Part shown: piece by piece, positions 12,618-19,121 of the stretch
Layout: each line of letters starts with the position of its first letter
How positions within the stretch are numbered: the stretch's first letter is position 1
Virus record (IMG/VR): IMGVR_UViG_3300030202_000269
Span: 8,953 to 31,029 of that record
From: a virus
Reading direction: 5' to 3' (one strand)
Length of the DNA stretch: 22,077 nt
Notes under the pieces: generated by a model
The model's database searches: none
What the model was told of the DNA's origin: nothing
Seen by the model: the letters and a program-made list of their open reading frames with translations, nothing else
Made by a program: the position numbers and the translations under genes

Positions 12618-12845
12618 CTAGAATTGCATTTGTGGGACTTTGATTCTATCTTCTAATAGTTCATATACCTCAGTTGGTAGGTCGTAACAGTAATTCATAT
12701 CAACAACCGCCCAGTAAACGTCATTAATGGATATTTCAAAGTTGCCTGTTCCGCCGTCCTCGCCGTATTCGATATGCTCGAACCAACCCCAAGTATTATC
12801 CTCTCTTATCTCACCGTGATAATTTTCAGTTTCAAATCTAATCAT
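12618..12845 (-). CDS. 75-aa hypothetical protein
   Basis: MIRFETENYHGEIREDNTWG, then WFEHIEYGEDGGTGNFEISI and NDVYWAVVDMNYCYDLPTEV; aromatic-rich and acidic, likely a small beta protein with a C-terminal helix. GGAG lies 9 bases before the ATG. It ends at a stem overlapping the stop and is followed by an intrinsic terminator. Not recognised. Confidence 0.6.
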   Translation of the reverse strand: MIRFETENYHGEIREDNTWGWFEHIEYGEDGGTGNFEISINDVYWAVVDMNYCYDLPTEVYELLEDRIKVPQMQF

Positions 12846-12859
12846 TATATTTATCTCCT

Positions 12860-13120
12860 TTAGTTTAAGTTAGTCAAGATATATTCACCGCTTTTAATCT
12901 TGCGTCTAGTGTCTTTGATAGTCTCACACAACATCTGATTGCGATACTTGCCTGTTGTGACTGAGTAGTCCCAGTAATATTCGTCTAGATATACTTGACC
13001 ATCTTCCCATTTTATAATCAATGAGTCATAAGATTGAAACCAAGTTTTACCGCCGTCCTTGATAATAAATTGGTTTGGTACTGCGTTGTAATTATTATTT
13101 ATAATGTTTGATACTTTCAT
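12860..13120 (-). CDS. 86-aa conserved-looking phage protein
   Basis: Central block KDGGKTWFQSYDSLIIKWED then GQVYLDEYYWDYSVTTGKYR and NQMLCET. The combination QSYxSxIxxxxxGxVYLDxxYWDYSxTTxKYRNxFL is a pattern I recall from uncharacterised proteins of phages and plasmids in diverse bacteria. AAGGA lies about 9 bases before the ATG. Function unknown. Confidence 0.7.
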   Translation of the reverse strand: MKVSNIINNNYNAVPNQFIIKDGGKTWFQSYDSLIIKWEDGQVYLDEYYWDYSVTTGKYRNQMLCETIKDTRRKIKSGEYILTNLN

Positions 13121-13150
13121 TTTATTTTTCCTTATATTATTATTATTTGT

Positions 13151-13204
13151 GGGCTTCTCATCAGTAGCAACCTAGCCCGTGTTGCTAGACGCCCCGAAAG
13201 GCGT
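13151..13204 (-). promoter_or_regulatory. Possible H-type RNA pseudoknot between two leftward genes
   Basis: On the minus strand: TAGCAAC, 2 bases, GGGCT, 2 bases, GTTGCTA, 9 bases, AGCCC. The 7-bp and 5-bp helices interleave with loop lengths compatible with an H-type pseudoknot. An ACGCC/GGCGT hairpin (13189-13204) lies just 5' of it. No U-tract follows. It sits 3' of the cysteine-peptidase-like gene and in the leader of the 86-aa gene, so it may affect either RNA decay or translation. Confidence 0.5.
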
Positions 13205-13216
13205 TTCGATTGTATA

Positions 13217-13732
13217 TTATAAGTTGTCTAGTATAGCACCAAATCCGCCCATTTTGAAGACTTTTTCTTTCGGCTTGACCTGCACTTCATCGTTACAAGT
13301 AACCTCAACTATATCTTGAATTCTTCGCTTTGAGCCGTGAGTCCAATCGTGGACTATTCCGTTTTTAACTCCAATTGCGTGGTTTGTAGTGTAGAGGATG
13401 TATCTTTTCTTCGGGTTCAAATACTCCATACAATTATTAACCGTCATTGTCTTTCCATCTGTAAATTTACTTTTAATATCTCTAGTATCAAATACTTTAA
13501 TATTAAATTTATTGGGCGTATTTAAAAATCTATTGATTGCCTTATATCCTCTTATTGAGTCTCTACGATATAACCCTCTGCGGTGAGTTCTGTCTGCATA
13601 TTGAGTCATTAATTTATTACCTTTAGTGTAAGTCAAATCAAAGGCAACACAACCCGCCAATACTGTACAACTGTTATTATCATTATTATCTTTCGAATCT
13701 TGATGTAATTGTTTATATAAATCTGTTTCCAT
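13217..13732 (-). CDS. Possible papain-like cysteine-peptidase-fold phage protein
   Basis: 171 aa. After an Asn-rich N-terminus comes NNSCTVLAGCVAFDLTY (candidate nucleophile Cys22), then ADRTHRRGLYRR, and later YILYTTNHAIGVKNGIVHDW with His118, Asn124 and Asp129. The order Cys-helix, R-R-G, then H-A...-G-x-V-x-D-W matches a phage family that I recall as having a papain/NlpC-like layout. Whether it is an active peptidase is unknown. The leader has a long hairpin and palindrome copy 5. As a second gene of the early leftward unit, an effect on host proteins is conceivable but unproven. Confidence 0.5.
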   Translation of the reverse strand: METDLYKQLHQDSKDNNDNNSCTVLAGCVAFDLTYTKGNKLMTQYADRTHRRGLYRRDSIRGYKAINRFLNTPNKFNIKVFDTRDIKSKFTDGKTMTVNNCMEYLNPKKRYILYTTNHAIGVKNGIVHDWTHGSKRRIQDIVEVTCNDEVQVKPKEKVFKMGGFGAILDNL

Positions 13733-13749
13733 TTTTTTATCCTCTTTAG

Positions 13750-13795
13750 TTTTCAGGAGTTAGGACTCTATCGCTAAAGTCCTAAGTTCTGAAAA
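13750..13795 (-). promoter_or_regulatory. Long leader hairpin beside palindrome copy 5
   Basis: TTTTCAG-gag-TTAGGACT pairs with AGTCCTAA-gtt-CTGAAAA around a 10-base loop: 15 pairs with one 3x3 internal loop. It lies in the leftward leader of the 171-aa gene, directly next to the palindrome. No U-tract after it in either direction. Confidence 0.6.
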
Positions 13796-13809
13796 GTTAA
13801 ATGTTTAAC
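13796..13809 (-). repeat. Dispersed palindrome GTTAAATGTTTAAC, copy 5
   Basis: Exact core with AAAA/TTTT flanks (13792-13813), touching the stop codon of the 170-aa gene on one side and the 13750-13795 hairpin on the other. Confidence 0.88.
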
Positions 13810-13812
13810 TTT

Positions 13813-14325
13813 TTATTCCCCTGCGAAGTTATCGCAGAATACTCTCACATCTGCGACAGTCCTGCCGTGCTTGTCCATCAATTTCATCAACTCTTCTTCA
13901 AATGTCTTTGACTCAGTCTTCTTTGATGGTGTGATGATGACTTTGAATTTTCCTAGGTCATCCTGTGTGAACATTGGGAATTCATCAGAACCAATCATTG
14001 TTGACTTGACCTTTTTTACTGTCAACTTGAATTTCTTGTGACGCTCAGGCTCTTTAACTGTGTTCAGTAATTCCTTTTGTACTATTGGCATTTTAATTCT
14101 AGTTTGTAACTCGCCTTTAATACTTGCCTTGAGTGCTTTGAGTTTGTCACCTGTTAGTGTGTCCATCTGCTCTTCAATTTCTTGAGTTAATGGGTTCTCA
14201 AAATTCTCATCTGTAGCACCTAGTAAAACAATCAAATCTTCTGCGATTGAATCGCCTTTCTTTTGATTGCTCATTAAGTCTTTGATTGTTGCTTGTGCCA
14301 TTTGTTTTTGTTCCGCTTTTTTCAT
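13813..14325 (-). CDS. 170-aa charged early protein, unknown function
   Basis: First gene of the leftward module. Highly charged and mostly helical in appearance: MKKAEQKQMAQATIKDLMSN, an acidic centre (TQEIEEQMDTLTGDKL), then KKFKLTVKKVKSTMIGSDEF and a C-terminal helix with FEEELMKLMDKHG. AAGGA lies 9 bases before the ATG; a second ATG 8 codons in is possible. A sigma-70-type promoter with an operator-like palindrome is directly upstream. No family recognised; early position suggests host takeover or regulation. Confidence 0.7.
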   Translation of the reverse strand: MKKAEQKQMAQATIKDLMSNQKKGDSIAEDLIVLLGATDENFENPLTQEIEEQMDTLTGDKLKALKASIKGELQTRIKMPIVQKELLNTVKEPERHKKFKLTVKKVKSTMIGSDEFPMFTQDDLGKFKVIITPSKKTESKTFEEELMKLMDKHGRTVADVRVFCDNFAGE

Positions 14326-14349
14326 TTTATTTTATCCTTATATAGTAAA

Positions 14350-14363
14350 TGTCAAAATTGACA
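14350..14363 (-). promoter_or_regulatory. Operator-like palindrome TGTCAAAATTGACA
   Basis: Perfect 14-bp inverted repeat between the -10 box and the ribosome binding site of the first leftward gene. Its half-site TTGACA is the same hexamer as the -35 box of that promoter, so it may be an operator or a second -35 in each direction. Confidence 0.5.
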
Positions 14364-14369
14364 CCATCA

Positions 14370-14397
14370 ATAATACCTATATATACTCTAATGTCAA
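14370..14397 (-). promoter_or_regulatory. Leftward sigma-70-type early promoter
   Basis: TTGACA (14397-14392), 16-base spacer, TATTAT (14375-14370), expected start near 14363, i.e. at the TGTCAAAATTGACA palindrome. It would drive the 170-aa gene and the genes after it. Confidence 0.65.
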
Positions 14398-14429
14398 CCC
14401 CAATATACAAATAAATATATAAATAAATA

Positions 14430-14443
14430 GTTAAATGTTTAAC
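14430..14443 (-). repeat. Dispersed palindrome GTTAAATGTTTAAC, copy 6
   Basis: Exact core, T-rich to the right, A/T mix to the left. It lies 33 bases upstream of the early leftward promoter's -35 box, at the edge of the divergent control region. Confidence 0.85.
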
Positions 14444-14656
14444 TTTTTCTGTAATTGTTTAATAATGTAGCAATATGCTCTGAGAGTCCCAAATTCGCCC
14501 AAATTTGAACGATTGTTCTCTAGCCTAATGACTATATTACTCACCCAATAATAATTGATTTTGATTTCTGAGCCACTTTTTTTCTCTACCCTCTTATACC
14601 TAGTGCTTAAAGATAATCTCTTAAATACGGGCTATTCTTGAGCCTTACAGCTAACT
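14444..14656. other. AT-rich gene-free stretch of the divergent region
   Basis: No supported gene on either strand. It is AT-rich with a short inverted repeat CAAATT-cgccc-AAATTTG near 14490-14510 and a T-run near 14577-14583. It may form the easily melted part of an origin, which is inference. Confidence 0.4.
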
Positions 14657-14713
14657 TGTTGTATTTCCTCAACAAATCACCTAGTTTGTTGTGTGTCTGC
14701 AACATCTCTGTTG
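14657..14713. repeat. GTTG/CAAC repeat cluster
   Basis: TTGTTGTATTT (14657), CAACAAA (14670) paired with TTTGTTG (14685), and CAACA (14700) paired with TGTTG (14709), with GTTGTATTT repeated at 14710. The same motif returns at 14930-14954. Confidence 0.6.
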
Positions 14714-14742
14714 TATTTATACCACAGTATATTAAGTCTCAC

Positions 14743-14841
14743 ATAATGAGACAAGTGTTTCATATAATGAGACAACTACCTAAATATTCTCACTCACGGA
14801 TTCTTTCTTCTCAAATTCTCTTCAGTTCCAAATAATGAGAC
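14743..14841. repeat. ATAATGAGAC, three copies
   Basis: Exact copies at 14743-14752, 14764-14773 and 14832-14841; the first two are 21 bp apart. The first is also half of an inverted repeat GTCTCA-cataa-TGAGAC (14736-14752). The third runs directly into the CTTAGTCCC array. Confidence 0.75.
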
Positions 14842-14916
14842 TTAGTCCCTTGTTAATCCCCAGCTTAGTCCCAAGATTTCTCAGCTTAGTCCCTTACTTA
14901 GTCCCAGCTTAGTCCC
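14841..14916. repeat. Iteron-like array CTTAGTCCC, five exact copies plus one degenerate
   Basis: Exact copies start at 14841, 14864, 14885, 14897 and 14908, and GTTAATCCC at 14852 is a 7/9 match. Steps are 11, 12, 21, 12 and 11 bp, so sites fall near the same helical face. Three copies are preceded by CAG. The array lies between the early leftward and the late rightward promoters. Confidence 0.85.
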
Positions 14917-14923
14917 AATTATC

Positions 14924-14954
14924 ACTTATGCAACTTTTGTTGTACTTATGCAAC
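14924..14954. repeat. Direct repeat ACTTATGCAAC, two copies
   Basis: Exact copies at 14924-14934 and 14944-14954, 20 bp apart, with GTTG between them so that CAAC/GTTG inverted pairs also form. Confidence 0.7.
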
Positions 14955-15107
14955 ATAGGGAGGGACACCCCAAGAGGTTCTTATAATTTTAAATTTAGGC
15001 TCACTCGCAGATGAGAGGGAATTTGGGAAAAATAGCTGTTTACTAGAGTAATTCTAGAAATCTGGAGGTGCGGGGAGGGACTTTAGTAACTTATTTAGAG
15101 TTTACTC

Positions 15108-15149
15108 TTGACTTTTACTAAAAAGTATGCTATAATATTACTATAGATT
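15108..15149 (+). promoter_or_regulatory. Rightward sigma-70-type promoter of the late module
   Basis: TTGACT (15108-15113), 17-base spacer, TATAAT (15131-15136, perfect consensus), then ATTACTATAGATT, with the start expected near 15143. It is a near-twin of the leftward SSB promoter (36 of 42 positions). Confidence 0.85.
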
Positions 15150-15155
15150 AAAAAA

Positions 15156-15228
15156 AGATTCACCTAAAAAGGCTTCTCTTAGAAATAACCTTTTATTATC
15201 ATTCTAATTTACCATTTTAGTTGAAACT
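15156..15228 (+). promoter_or_regulatory. Structured leader of the late transcript
   Basis: AGATTCACCTAAAA (15156-15169) can pair with TTTTAGTTGAAACT (15215-15228), 12 of 14 positions, enclosing a second hairpin AAAAGG/CCTTTT. The terminase ribosome binding site (AAGGAG) lies just downstream and appears free. Confidence 0.5.
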
Positions 15229-15249
15229 ATAGTATACTAAGGAGCTAAA

Positions 15250-15648
15250 ATGAGTAAAAAGAATAGAGGTTCACCAAAGTTATACAAAGGTATGCCGTCT
15301 TTAAACCCGAGCGGTAGACCAAAAGGAAGTGTCAATAAGTATACAGCCTTAAGCAGAGAGTTAATGTCTGCAAAAGGTCCTGAGATTGTACAGAGAGTTA
15401 TAGATTTAGCACTCGAGGGTGACAGGACTTGTCTTAAAATGTGTATGGATAGAATCTTACCTACAACTAAGGCAGTAGAGTTAAGGTCACAAGAAGGTAA
15501 GGGCAATGTTGTAATTAATGTTGGTGGTCTTACTGAGAAAGTAATAAGTGAAGATAATAAAAAGCCTTTAGAGTATGAAGAAGGCGTAATAATCTCAGAA
15601 GAGAAAGTAGACGAGACTATTATAAAGATAGGCAAAGGGGATGAGTAG
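15250..15648 (+). CDS. Probable terminase small subunit (DUF5681-type)
   Basis: 132 aa. The N-terminus PSLNPSGRPKGSVNKYTALS is the DUF5681 signature (NPxGRPKGxxN), followed by a helical region with IVQRVIDLALEGDRTCLKMC and MDRILPTTKAVE, typical of small DNA-packaging proteins upstream of TerL. It would recognise phage DNA for packaging. AAGGAG lies 5 bases before the ATG; the stop overlaps the large terminase start by 8 bases. The C-terminal ~40 residues are acidic and may contact TerL. Call supported by motif plus position. Confidence 0.72.
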   Translation: MSKKNRGSPKLYKGMPSLNPSGRPKGSVNKYTALSRELMSAKGPEIVQRVIDLALEGDRTCLKMCMDRILPTTKAVELRSQEGKGNVVINVGGLTEKVISEDNKKPLEYEEGVIISEEKVDETIIKIGKGDE

Positions 15649-16909
15649 AGAGTTAGACGTCTCGCTACACCCGGCGCAGTTAGAAATCTTTAATAGTAAG
15701 GCAAGATTTAAAGTAGTAAGTGCGGGAAGACGCTTTGGTAAGTCTAGGTTAGCAGCTTGGATATTAATTATTAAAGCACTACAGTCGGAAGATAAGGATG
15801 TCTTTTATATAGGTCCTACCTTCCAACAAGCTAAAGATATTATGTGGGGTATGCTGAAGGAATTACTTCAGGATACAGATTTAATAGAACAGACCCACGA
15901 GAATACAGCTACTATGACTTTAGTCAACGGTAGAAAGATTAGCTTAAAGGGGAGTGACAGACCGGACACGCTGCGCGGCGTAGGATTGGCATATGTGGTC
16001 CTCGACGAGTACGCGAGTATGAAGGTAGAGGTGTGGGAACAGATTATAAGACCTACGCTTGCAGATGTAAAAGGTGGTGCGTTATTTATTGGTACGCCCG
16101 CAGGTAAGAACCACTTCTACGATATATGGAAAGAAGCGGATGATGAAAAGAATGAAGATTGGGAAGCATTCCAGTTTAATTCTACAGATAATCCGATATT
16201 AGACCCTGAAGAGATAAAGGTAGCTAGGGAGACTATGTCTACCCAAGCCTTCAGGCAAGAATTTGAAGCTAGTTTTGTCTCTTTTACTGGTGGTATATTT
16301 AAGCAAGACTGGATAAAATATGACACAGAAGAGCCAAAAGAAGGGAATTACGTTATTGCGGTTGACCCGGCTGGCTTTGAGAAGGTTGAAAAGGAACGTG
16401 GTCTTAAAGGGAGTAAACTGGATGAAACAGCTATATCAATCGTTAAAATCAACAATGATGAATGGTGGGTCAAAGATATACTCCACGGTAGATGGAATAT
16501 TAAACAAACTGCTTCTAAAATATTACAGGCTGCAATTGAAAATCAGGCAACTATTGTCGGAATAGAAGCCGGAGCTTTAAAGAATGCCATACTTCCTTAT
16601 CTAGAAGATGAGATGAGGGCACAAAATAGATGGGTAGTCATAACAGATGTAACCCACGGTGGTAAAAAGAAAGCAGATAGAATTACTTGGGCTCTACAAG
16701 GTAGAATGGAGCACGGAAAGATTTCCTTAAATAAGGGAAATTGGAATAGAGCCTTTGAATCACAGTTATTAGAGTTTCCTACAAGCGGAACACACGACGA
16801 TATGGTGGATAGTCTCGCGTATATAGACCAAGTGTCAGTTGCAGATTTTATGCACACTATAGATATTGATGAGGATTGGCAACCTTTTGATGAAGTAGCT
16901 GGATATTAA
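15641..16909 (+). CDS. terL: Terminase large subunit
   Basis: 422 aa packaging motor. Walker A-like VSAGRRFGKSRLAAW (residues 27-41) matches the GRRFGKS form of TerL; Walker B AYVVLDEYASM; a coupling-like FIGTPAGKNHFYDIW; then the RNase H-type nuclease domain beginning VIAVDPAG, with later acidic residues (GIEAGALK, THDDMVDSLAY). TerL cuts concatemers and pumps DNA into the prohead through the portal encoded next. The length is closer to P22-like TerL than to T7 gp19 (586 aa), though the other genes are T7-like. Confidence 0.95.
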   Translation: MSRELDVSLHPAQLEIFNSKARFKVVSAGRRFGKSRLAAWILIIKALQSEDKDVFYIGPTFQQAKDIMWGMLKELLQDTDLIEQTHENTATMTLVNGRKISLKGSDRPDTLRGVGLAYVVLDEYASMKVEVWEQIIRPTLADVKGGALFIGTPAGKNHFYDIWKEADDEKNEDWEAFQFNSTDNPILDPEEIKVARETMSTQAFRQEFEASFVSFTGGIFKQDWIKYDTEEPKEGNYVIAVDPAGFEKVEKERGLKGSKLDETAISIVKINNDEWWVKDILHGRWNIKQTASKILQAAIENQATIVGIEAGALKNAILPYLEDEMRAQNRWVVITDVTHGGKKKADRITWALQGRMEHGKISLNKGNWNRAFESQLLEFPTSGTHDDMVDSLAYIDQVSVADFMHTIDIDEDWQPFDEVAGY

Positions 16910-16923
16910 TAGAAAGGATATAA

Positions 16924-18858
16924 ATGGCAAATTACGATTCAGAAAACGATTATAGAGCTTTATCTCAATGGCTCTCCGGTAGACTAGAAAACTGGAGAAA
17001 CCATAGAGACAATAACTATTTAAAACAATGGGACGAATATTATCGTCTATGGCGCGGTATGTGGACCACAGAGGACCAAAACCGCAGGTCAGAAAAGTCT
17101 AAAATTATTACTCCTGCCTTACAACAAGCAGTAGAAGCTAGTGTAGCAGAGCTCGAAGAAGCCACATTTGGCAGAGGAAAATGGTTCGACATACAAGATG
17201 ATATGTTAGACCAAAATAAACAAGATATAGAGTATATACGTAACCTCCTACAAGAAGATTTAGAAGGAGCAGGATGTAAAGATGCTCTATGTGAGGTATT
17301 TCTTAATGGTGCGGTATATGGCACAGGTATTGCTAAGATTATTACCGAAGAAAAGATAGAGAGAAGACCTGTAGAAGTCCCTGTAGAGGGAACACTTACA
17401 ACAGCACGTCAAATAGAAGACTATGTTAGTGTAGATGTTAAAGTAGAAGCGGTATCTCCTAAAGAATTTATTATTGACCCTAGTGCTAATACTATTAATG
17501 AGGCATTAGGAGTCGCTCACGAGGTATATAAGCCGAGATATATCTTATCTGAGGGTATGGATAAGGGTATATACAGAGAAGTGGATATAACGGCAGATAC
17601 GGACGTCGTACAGGTAGGATATGACCCTGAATATATCCAAAAGGACGCTTCAGACCAAATTAAAATCTGTGAGTATTGGGGTAAAGTTCCTAGAAAGTTC
17701 TTAAACTCTAAAATTGACACAGATGATTTTGAATATGATGAAGATGAGCTAGTAGAAGCTGTAGTTACTCTAGCTAATGACTCTCATATACTAAGAGCTG
17801 AAGAAAATCCGTTTATGATGGTCGATAGACCGTTCGTAAGTTATCAGCACGACATCGTCCCAAACAAGTTTTGGGGTCGAGGGGTCTGCGAGAAGGGCTA
17901 TAATCCACAAAAAGCATTAGATGCAGAAATGAGAGCTAGAATTGACTCTCTAGCATTAACTACAACTCCAATGGTAGCCGCAGACGCTACTAGACTACCG
18001 CGAGGCATCAAACTAGAGGTGCGTCCCGGTAAAACTATCCTTACTAATGGAGACCCAAGACAGGCTATTATGCCTCTCACATTAGGTCAGACCGACCAAC
18101 ATACCTACAATCAGGTTGCGTCGTTGCAAAATATGATTCAGATGGGTACTGGAAGTGCTGATATGGGTGTTCCGGATAGAGCCACTTCAAGTGGTATGTC
18201 TATGATTCAGTCTGCAAGCATTAAGAGACAGAAACGTACTCTAATGAACTTCCAAAATACATTCCTTATTCCAATGATTAATAAGGCGATGTGGAGAAAG
18301 ATTCAGTTTGACGTAGACAGATATCCTGTTACTGATTATAAGTTCGTCCCTTACTCTACTATGGGTATTATGGCTAAAGAGCTTGAAATGCAGCAAATGG
18401 TACAAATGCTCCAGTCAATTCCGAAAGACTCTCCAGCTTTCAATGTCTTGTTGTTAGCTATCTTTCAGAACTCTAGTATCCATAATAGAGACCAAGTGGT
18501 ACAATCGCTTATGCAAGGCTTCCAGCCTAATCCTGAGCAACAGCAGATGCAACAAATGGGTATGCAATTACAGATTGAACAGGCTAAGGCAGACATACAG
18601 AAGACATTGGCAGAAGCTCAAGAGGAACAAGCTAAGGCTATTAAGCATCAAGCAGATGCAGGTTCTTCACAGCCACAAAATGAATTAGACGTTCAGGAAA
18701 GAATTCTATCATTACAGAAGAAACTAATGGAGCTAGAAAAAATGAAAGCTGACATTGTAAAACAAAATTCTGAAACAGCTAGAAATATACCTGAAATAGA
18801 GCACTTACAATCAGAAACAGTATTAAATTATGCAAACGCAGCTAGACGACCAAACTAA
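16924..18858 (+). CDS. Portal (head-tail connector) protein
   Basis: 644 aa, directly after TerL with AAAGGA before the ATG. N-terminal YRALSQWLSGRLENWRNHRD and YYRLWRGMWTTEDQNRRSEK, a central IIDPSANTINEALGVAHEVY and PFVSYQHDIVPNKFWGRGVC-type segments fit podovirus portal proteins, which form the dodecameric DNA gate. The last ~110 residues are glutamine-rich, with a long predicted helix (QQMQQMGMQLQIEQAKADIQ onward), as in portals with an extended barrel. Its end overlaps the next small gene by 29 bases. Confidence 0.88.
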   Translation: MANYDSENDYRALSQWLSGRLENWRNHRDNNYLKQWDEYYRLWRGMWTTEDQNRRSEKSKIITPALQQAVEASVAELEEATFGRGKWFDIQDDMLDQNKQDIEYIRNLLQEDLEGAGCKDALCEVFLNGAVYGTGIAKIITEEKIERRPVEVPVEGTLTTARQIEDYVSVDVKVEAVSPKEFIIDPSANTINEALGVAHEVYKPRYILSEGMDKGIYREVDITADTDVVQVGYDPEYIQKDASDQIKICEYWGKVPRKFLNSKIDTDDFEYDEDELVEAVVTLANDSHILRAEENPFMMVDRPFVSYQHDIVPNKFWGRGVCEKGYNPQKALDAEMRARIDSLALTTTPMVAADATRLPRGIKLEVRPGKTILTNGDPRQAIMPLTLGQTDQHTYNQVASLQNMIQMGTGSADMGVPDRATSSGMSMIQSASIKRQKRTLMNFQNTFLIPMINKAMWRKIQFDVDRYPVTDYKFVPYSTMGIMAKELEMQQMVQMLQSIPKDSPAFNVLLLAIFQNSSIHNRDQVVQSLMQGFQPNPEQQQMQQMGMQLQIEQAKADIQKTLAEAQEEQAKAIKHQADAGSSQPQNELDVQERILSLQKKLMELEKMKADIVKQNSETARNIPEIEHLQSETVLNYANAARRPN

Positions 18859-19072
18859 GCAGTTTTACAGAGCTAGACAAGATTTAATAGAGCAAGATGG
18901 ATGGAGAGACTTAGTTGAAGAACTAAAAAATCTCGAAGAAATCTATAATAAATTAGACTCAATAGAGTCTGACAAAGACCTTTGGTTCGCTAAGGGTCAG
19001 TTGTCAATTTTAAGGCAAATTATAGCTTTAGAAGCGACAACTAAACAAGCGGTGGAAGAACTAGACATATAG
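18830..19072 (+). CDS. 80-aa small virion-module protein, unknown function
   Basis: Helical and charged: LDDQTKQFYRARQDLIEQDG, WRDLVEELKNLEEIYNKLDS and KGQLSILRQIIALEATTKQA. Small helical proteins at this place, overlapping the portal gene, occur in several podovirus late operons. There is no clear ribosome binding site and the start is 29 bases inside portal, so translation probably depends on portal translation. Function unknown; head assembly is a guess from position. Confidence 0.6.
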   Translation: MQTQLDDQTKQFYRARQDLIEQDGWRDLVEELKNLEEIYNKLDSIESDKDLWFAKGQLSILRQIIALEATTKQAVEELDI

Positions 19073-19121
19073 CCCCACCATTTTTTAACTTCATAACCCA
19101 AATGGGCGGAGAATAACAATT

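Larger units (their letters stand above)
14657..14954. other. Candidate origin of replication / control region
   Basis: Four short-repeat families packed in 300 bp, no gene, divergent promoters on both sides, and an AT-rich neighbour. This is the organisation of iteron-type replication origins; it could instead be a regulator-binding array. From 14955 to 15107 I see nothing beyond a twice-occurring GGGAGGGAC (14959 and 15074 areas). Confidence 0.5.

Noticed and set aside
13150-13170. CTGATGAG on the minus strand, like a hammerhead ribozyme core
   Set aside because: The required GAAA and third stem are not present on the same strand; the nearby CGAAAG is on the opposite strand.
11990-14648. 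14-base string TTCTTGAGCCTTAC occurring near 11990 and 14634
   Set aside because: One 14-mer repeat is expected by chance in a window of this size and no wider similarity surrounds it.
14638-14835. 65-codon plus-strand frame in the divergent region
   Set aside because: It is made of the short repeats themselves, has no ribosome binding site, and its protein looks random.
16846-16875. CACACTATAG inside the large terminase gene, similar to a T7 promoter core
   Set aside because: Isolated match within coding sequence, without the rest of a T7-type promoter or of the twin-promoter block.
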